A stretch of DNA of 64,000 nt, taken from the NCBI GenBank assembly GCA_964608915.1, contig CAZSQA010000023.1:40513-104512 (forward strand). Reading direction: 5' to 3'. This DNA is from QWQI01 sp964608915. GTDB lineage: Bacteria > Planctomycetota > Planctomycetia > Isosphaerales > Isosphaeraceae. The notes beneath the pieces are model-generated. The model worked only from the letters and a program-made list of their open reading frames with translations, made no database searches and was not told where the DNA came from. Below are positions 62,166 through 64,000 of the stretch, in pieces (positions within the stretch are counted from its first letter, which is position 1; the number at the start of each line of letters is the position of its first letter). A program made the position numbers and the translations under genes.

Positions 62166-62296
62166 GATAGCAAGCTAGCGAAAATGCGAACTTTGAGACT
62201 GAGAAGTCCAAGCACTTCAGTAGATCTATCATGGCATGATAAGCTAAATCATGGAACTCGACCTCAACTAACAGTCATCGCTGAGGAATTACCAAA

Positions 62297-63307
62297 ATGC
62301 CCAGAAAGAAAAGACATTCAAACCACATAATCGAAGATAGATCCAAGATAATCTTGCAAGAATCTTTACCAGAAACGTGGGCTTTGCATGAATATGGGCC
62401 AGATTATGGAATCGACTATGTGATCGAAGCATTCCAAATGCGTTCCAATTCGAGCGATTCATCAAGTAACTATTCTGTAGAAACTCTTGGCGAAATAATA
62501 TTCGTACAACTCAAAGGGATGAATACAATCAATCTTGAGACAAACAACCATACCGTGTATGGAAGATCGAACATAGAGATCCGGCCACTACAACACAACA
62601 AGTCCGACAGAACCTCAATCGACACAATACCCTACACTTTAGAGACCTCAGAGCTACTTACAATTCAGAGCATGGGCTCAGCAGTTCCTGTCTTGCTAAT
62701 GGTAGCTATCATCGAAACCAAAGACCTTTTTTTTGTTTGCTTAAATGACTATATCGATAAGATCATTTTACCAGAGGACCCCAAATACGCAGTCAAGGAA
62801 ACCAAGACTCTACATATCCCACAATCAAACAACCTTAAATCGAACATCTCACCACTACTATTCTATGCCAAGAGGGCGAAGTACTACGGTGCATTTTCTA
62901 AGTTTAATTTCCAAAGAAATGAGATCGAAATTTTATATAATAATATCCAGATAATAGTTCCTACATTAGAACCCGATGAACCGATTCCTTCAAACTTGAC
63001 CGACAGCTTCTATTCCATGGCAGGACACTTCAGAGATAGAATATTCCAACTCGACATCTGGAGAGACGCTAGCACTTGGGGCGCGCTGGACATGTGCCAC
63101 AACGAACTAAATCTCCTTAACCTAAATCCGGGTGAGACTAGTGACCACAGAGAATCAATCAACAATCTTACCAGATGCCTGTCTGCCTGGCGTAACCTCG
63201 ACAATCTTTGTCGCATTTTTGAAGACATTGCCAGAGAGATTTACCTCCCAACTTCCCTCGGAATAACCCTCTCCGATCTAAATACAACCCCGAATCCGGA
63301 GCCGTAA
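62297..63307 (+). CDS. DUF4365-domain protein (nuclease-like fold), AT-rich
   Basis: 336 residues. The N-terminal 190 residues match the DUF4365 pattern: a basic start (MPRKKRHSNHIIEDRSKIIL), PETWALHEYGPDYGIDYVIE with Asp and Glu, then EIIFVQLKGM (the Gln-x-Lys of PD-(D/E)XK nucleases). VPVLLMVAIIETKDLFFVCL continues the fold. The C-terminal half is helical (ISPLLFYAKRAKYYGAF) and of unknown function. DUF4365 proteins are often found in defence loci. GC content is roughly 40%, with many AAT, ATA and TTA codons, unlike every neighbour, so the gene looks acquired. Confidence 0.82.
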   Translation: MPRKKRHSNHIIEDRSKIILQESLPETWALHEYGPDYGIDYVIEAFQMRSNSSDSSSNYSVETLGEIIFVQLKGMNTINLETNNHTVYGRSNIEIRPLQHNKSDRTSIDTIPYTLETSELLTIQSMGSAVPVLLMVAIIETKDLFFVCLNDYIDKIILPEDPKYAVKETKTLHIPQSNNLKSNISPLLFYAKRAKYYGAFSKFNFQRNEIEILYNNIQIIVPTLEPDEPIPSNLTDSFYSMAGHFRDRIFQLDIWRDASTWGALDMCHNELNLLNLNPGETSDHRESINNLTRCLSAWRNLDNLCRIFEDIAREIYLPTSLGITLSDLNTTPNPEP

Positions 63308-63529
63308 ATTTGCATTTGCACCGATGTGCATTTTAATCGATCGCCCGGTTTCAATTAATCAGGTGGATCATCGAGTGCAGAAAAGGTGTCAGGAGCCTAG
63401 TTGGGGGCATAGTCACTTTTGCGACAACGTTCATCGCATAATCTTTTGCATTCGTCACGATTATGCGAAAATCAGATTGTCGAAGCCTGGATCGAAGTCC
63501 CGTTCCGTCACGTATTCCCCAGATATGCC
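63308..63529. other. Junction region with inverted repeat
   Basis: 222 bases between the DUF4365 gene and the antitoxin gene. It contains AAAAGGTGTCAGGAGCC and a 10-bp inverted repeat at 63434-63468; no gene is supported. Confidence 0.5.
63434..63468. repeat. Inverted repeat, TCGCATAATC
   Basis: Arms TCGCATAATC (63434-63443) and GATTATGCGA (63459-63468) pair perfectly, with 15 bases between. It could be a recombination site, a hairpin terminator without a T-run, or a remnant of a mobile element. Confidence 0.5.
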
Positions 63530-63868
63530 ATGGACTTGCGTATCATTCTCGATAGAGAAGTCGACGCATGGTCCGTCGAAGACCGCATCCGGCTGATCGA
63601 AGCCGTCTGGGACGGCCTCGACGAATCGCCAGATTCGATTCGTCTTTCGCCTGCTCAGGAACATGACCTGCAAAAACGAATCGAAGCCAACCTAGCGAAC
63701 CCCAAGGCGATCTCGCCATGGGAAGAGGTCAAAGCCCGGCTGAAGACCTCGTCATTTTCGATCTGTGTGAGGCAGGATCTCACTTTCCGGCATCAGGCCC
63801 GAATCGAAGCCTGTTTCCGTCGCAGGGCACCGGTTTACCGTGCCGCACTTTTTCGATCGACCCATTGA
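63530..63868 (+). pseudogene. Antitoxin fused to toxin remnant (decayed TA module)
   Basis: 112 residues from MDLRIILDREVDAWSVEDRI (ATG 63530). Residues 1-72 match the Unstab_antitox/CHP02574 addiction-module antitoxin (RLIEAVWDGLDESPDSIRLS, IEANLANPKAISPWEEVKAR). Normal antitoxins stop near residue 72 and a ParE-type toxin starts there. Here the frame runs on into SSFSICVRQD, which looks like a toxin start (SFSIRVRPE in relatives), and ends PVYRAALFRSTH, similar to the toxin's conserved RALLRRFPY region. The stop/start junction and most of the toxin body appear deleted, so it is probably an inactive pair. Confidence 0.65.
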
Positions 63869-63946
63869 GCTCATCTCAAGAGATTTCTCAGGCTCGAGAG
63901 ATCGTGCCGTTCGAGCGGAGCCAAACCCGGTACTATTCCATCAACT

Positions 63947-64000
63947 TGACCCTCCCCAAGATTGGTAGACACTGGATCTCCTTACGTCATGATAGAGAGA
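63947..64000 (+). mobile_element. Possible left end of an insertion sequence, cut by the window edge
   Basis: TGACCCTCCCC then AAGATTGGTAGACACTGG resembles the terminal region of IS3-family elements, which often begin TG with C-runs followed by GTAGACAC or GTGGACAC. No transposase frame lies within the window, so this is tentative. Confidence 0.3.

Overview
The window (about 60% GC, but with an AT-rich patch near the right end) looks like chromosome from a planctomycete, probably a Gemmata- or Isosphaera-like lineage. The best evidence is two DUF1559 prepilin-like genes, a Planctomycete PSD1 (DUF1549/DUF1553) and DUF1501 pair, a sulfatase-like protein, a PEP-CTERM protein, many Tat- or Sec-exported enzymes, and a lipid A gene (lpxB) showing a Gram-negative envelope. 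I see no rRNA gene, tRNA gene or CRISPR array.

Layout. 1-3.5 kb: end of an unknown gene, a Cys-rich YHS-like lipoprotein and a type III glutamine synthetase. 3.5-6.4 kb: tandem 51-bp repeats, a small membrane protein, a tightly overlapping SPFH / 43-aa peptide / ribbon-helix-helix operon, and a possible small minus-strand transcription unit. 6.4-12 kb: phosphodiesterase, then a minus-strand run of nagB, lactate permease and a fumarylacetoacetate-hydrolase-like enzyme, and a secreted esterase. 12-20 kb: a sulfatase homologue without recognisable catalytic residues, a 997-residue Pro/Ala-rich lipoprotein, a PIG-L deacetylase, a coiled-coil exported protein and a PsbP-like small protein. 20-32 kb: trpS, a DUF1559 gene overlapping a lipoprotein gene, lpxB, a TrmH methyltransferase coupled to an S9 peptidase that carries a VHL-like domain, a Xaa-Pro aminopeptidase, and a metal P-type ATPase.

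32.6-34.5 kb holds the most striking system: an RNA ligase whose gene overlaps (ATGA) a gene for an HD phosphoesterase fused to a polynucleotide kinase. Together they could heal and seal broken RNA. A perfect 18-bp palindrome lies just upstream. 34.5-39.6 kb: a TetR-DevB-DevC-DevA exporter operon with a clear palindromic operator, then a PadR regulator overlapping a membrane protein. 39.7-45.3 kb: a DUF7668-like protein and a three-gene export cluster (PSD1, DUF1501, TIM-barrel protein). 45.5-50.4 kb: an XRE regulator with a substrate-binding-like domain divergent from the second DUF1559 gene, a Tat-exported aldo/keto reductase, and ychF.

50.7-62.2 kb is a run of secreted or glycan/lipid-acting proteins (ceramidase-like, alpha/beta hydrolase, large alpha-helical-barrel protein, PEP-CTERM protein, MHS-family MFS transporter, DUF6265, TIM-barrel glycoside-hydrolase-like protein). 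After 62.2 kb composition changes abruptly to AT-rich: a DUF4365 nuclease-fold gene, an inverted repeat, an antitoxin gene fused to a toxin remnant, and a possible insertion-sequence end at the window edge. This looks like an acquired defence-type island.
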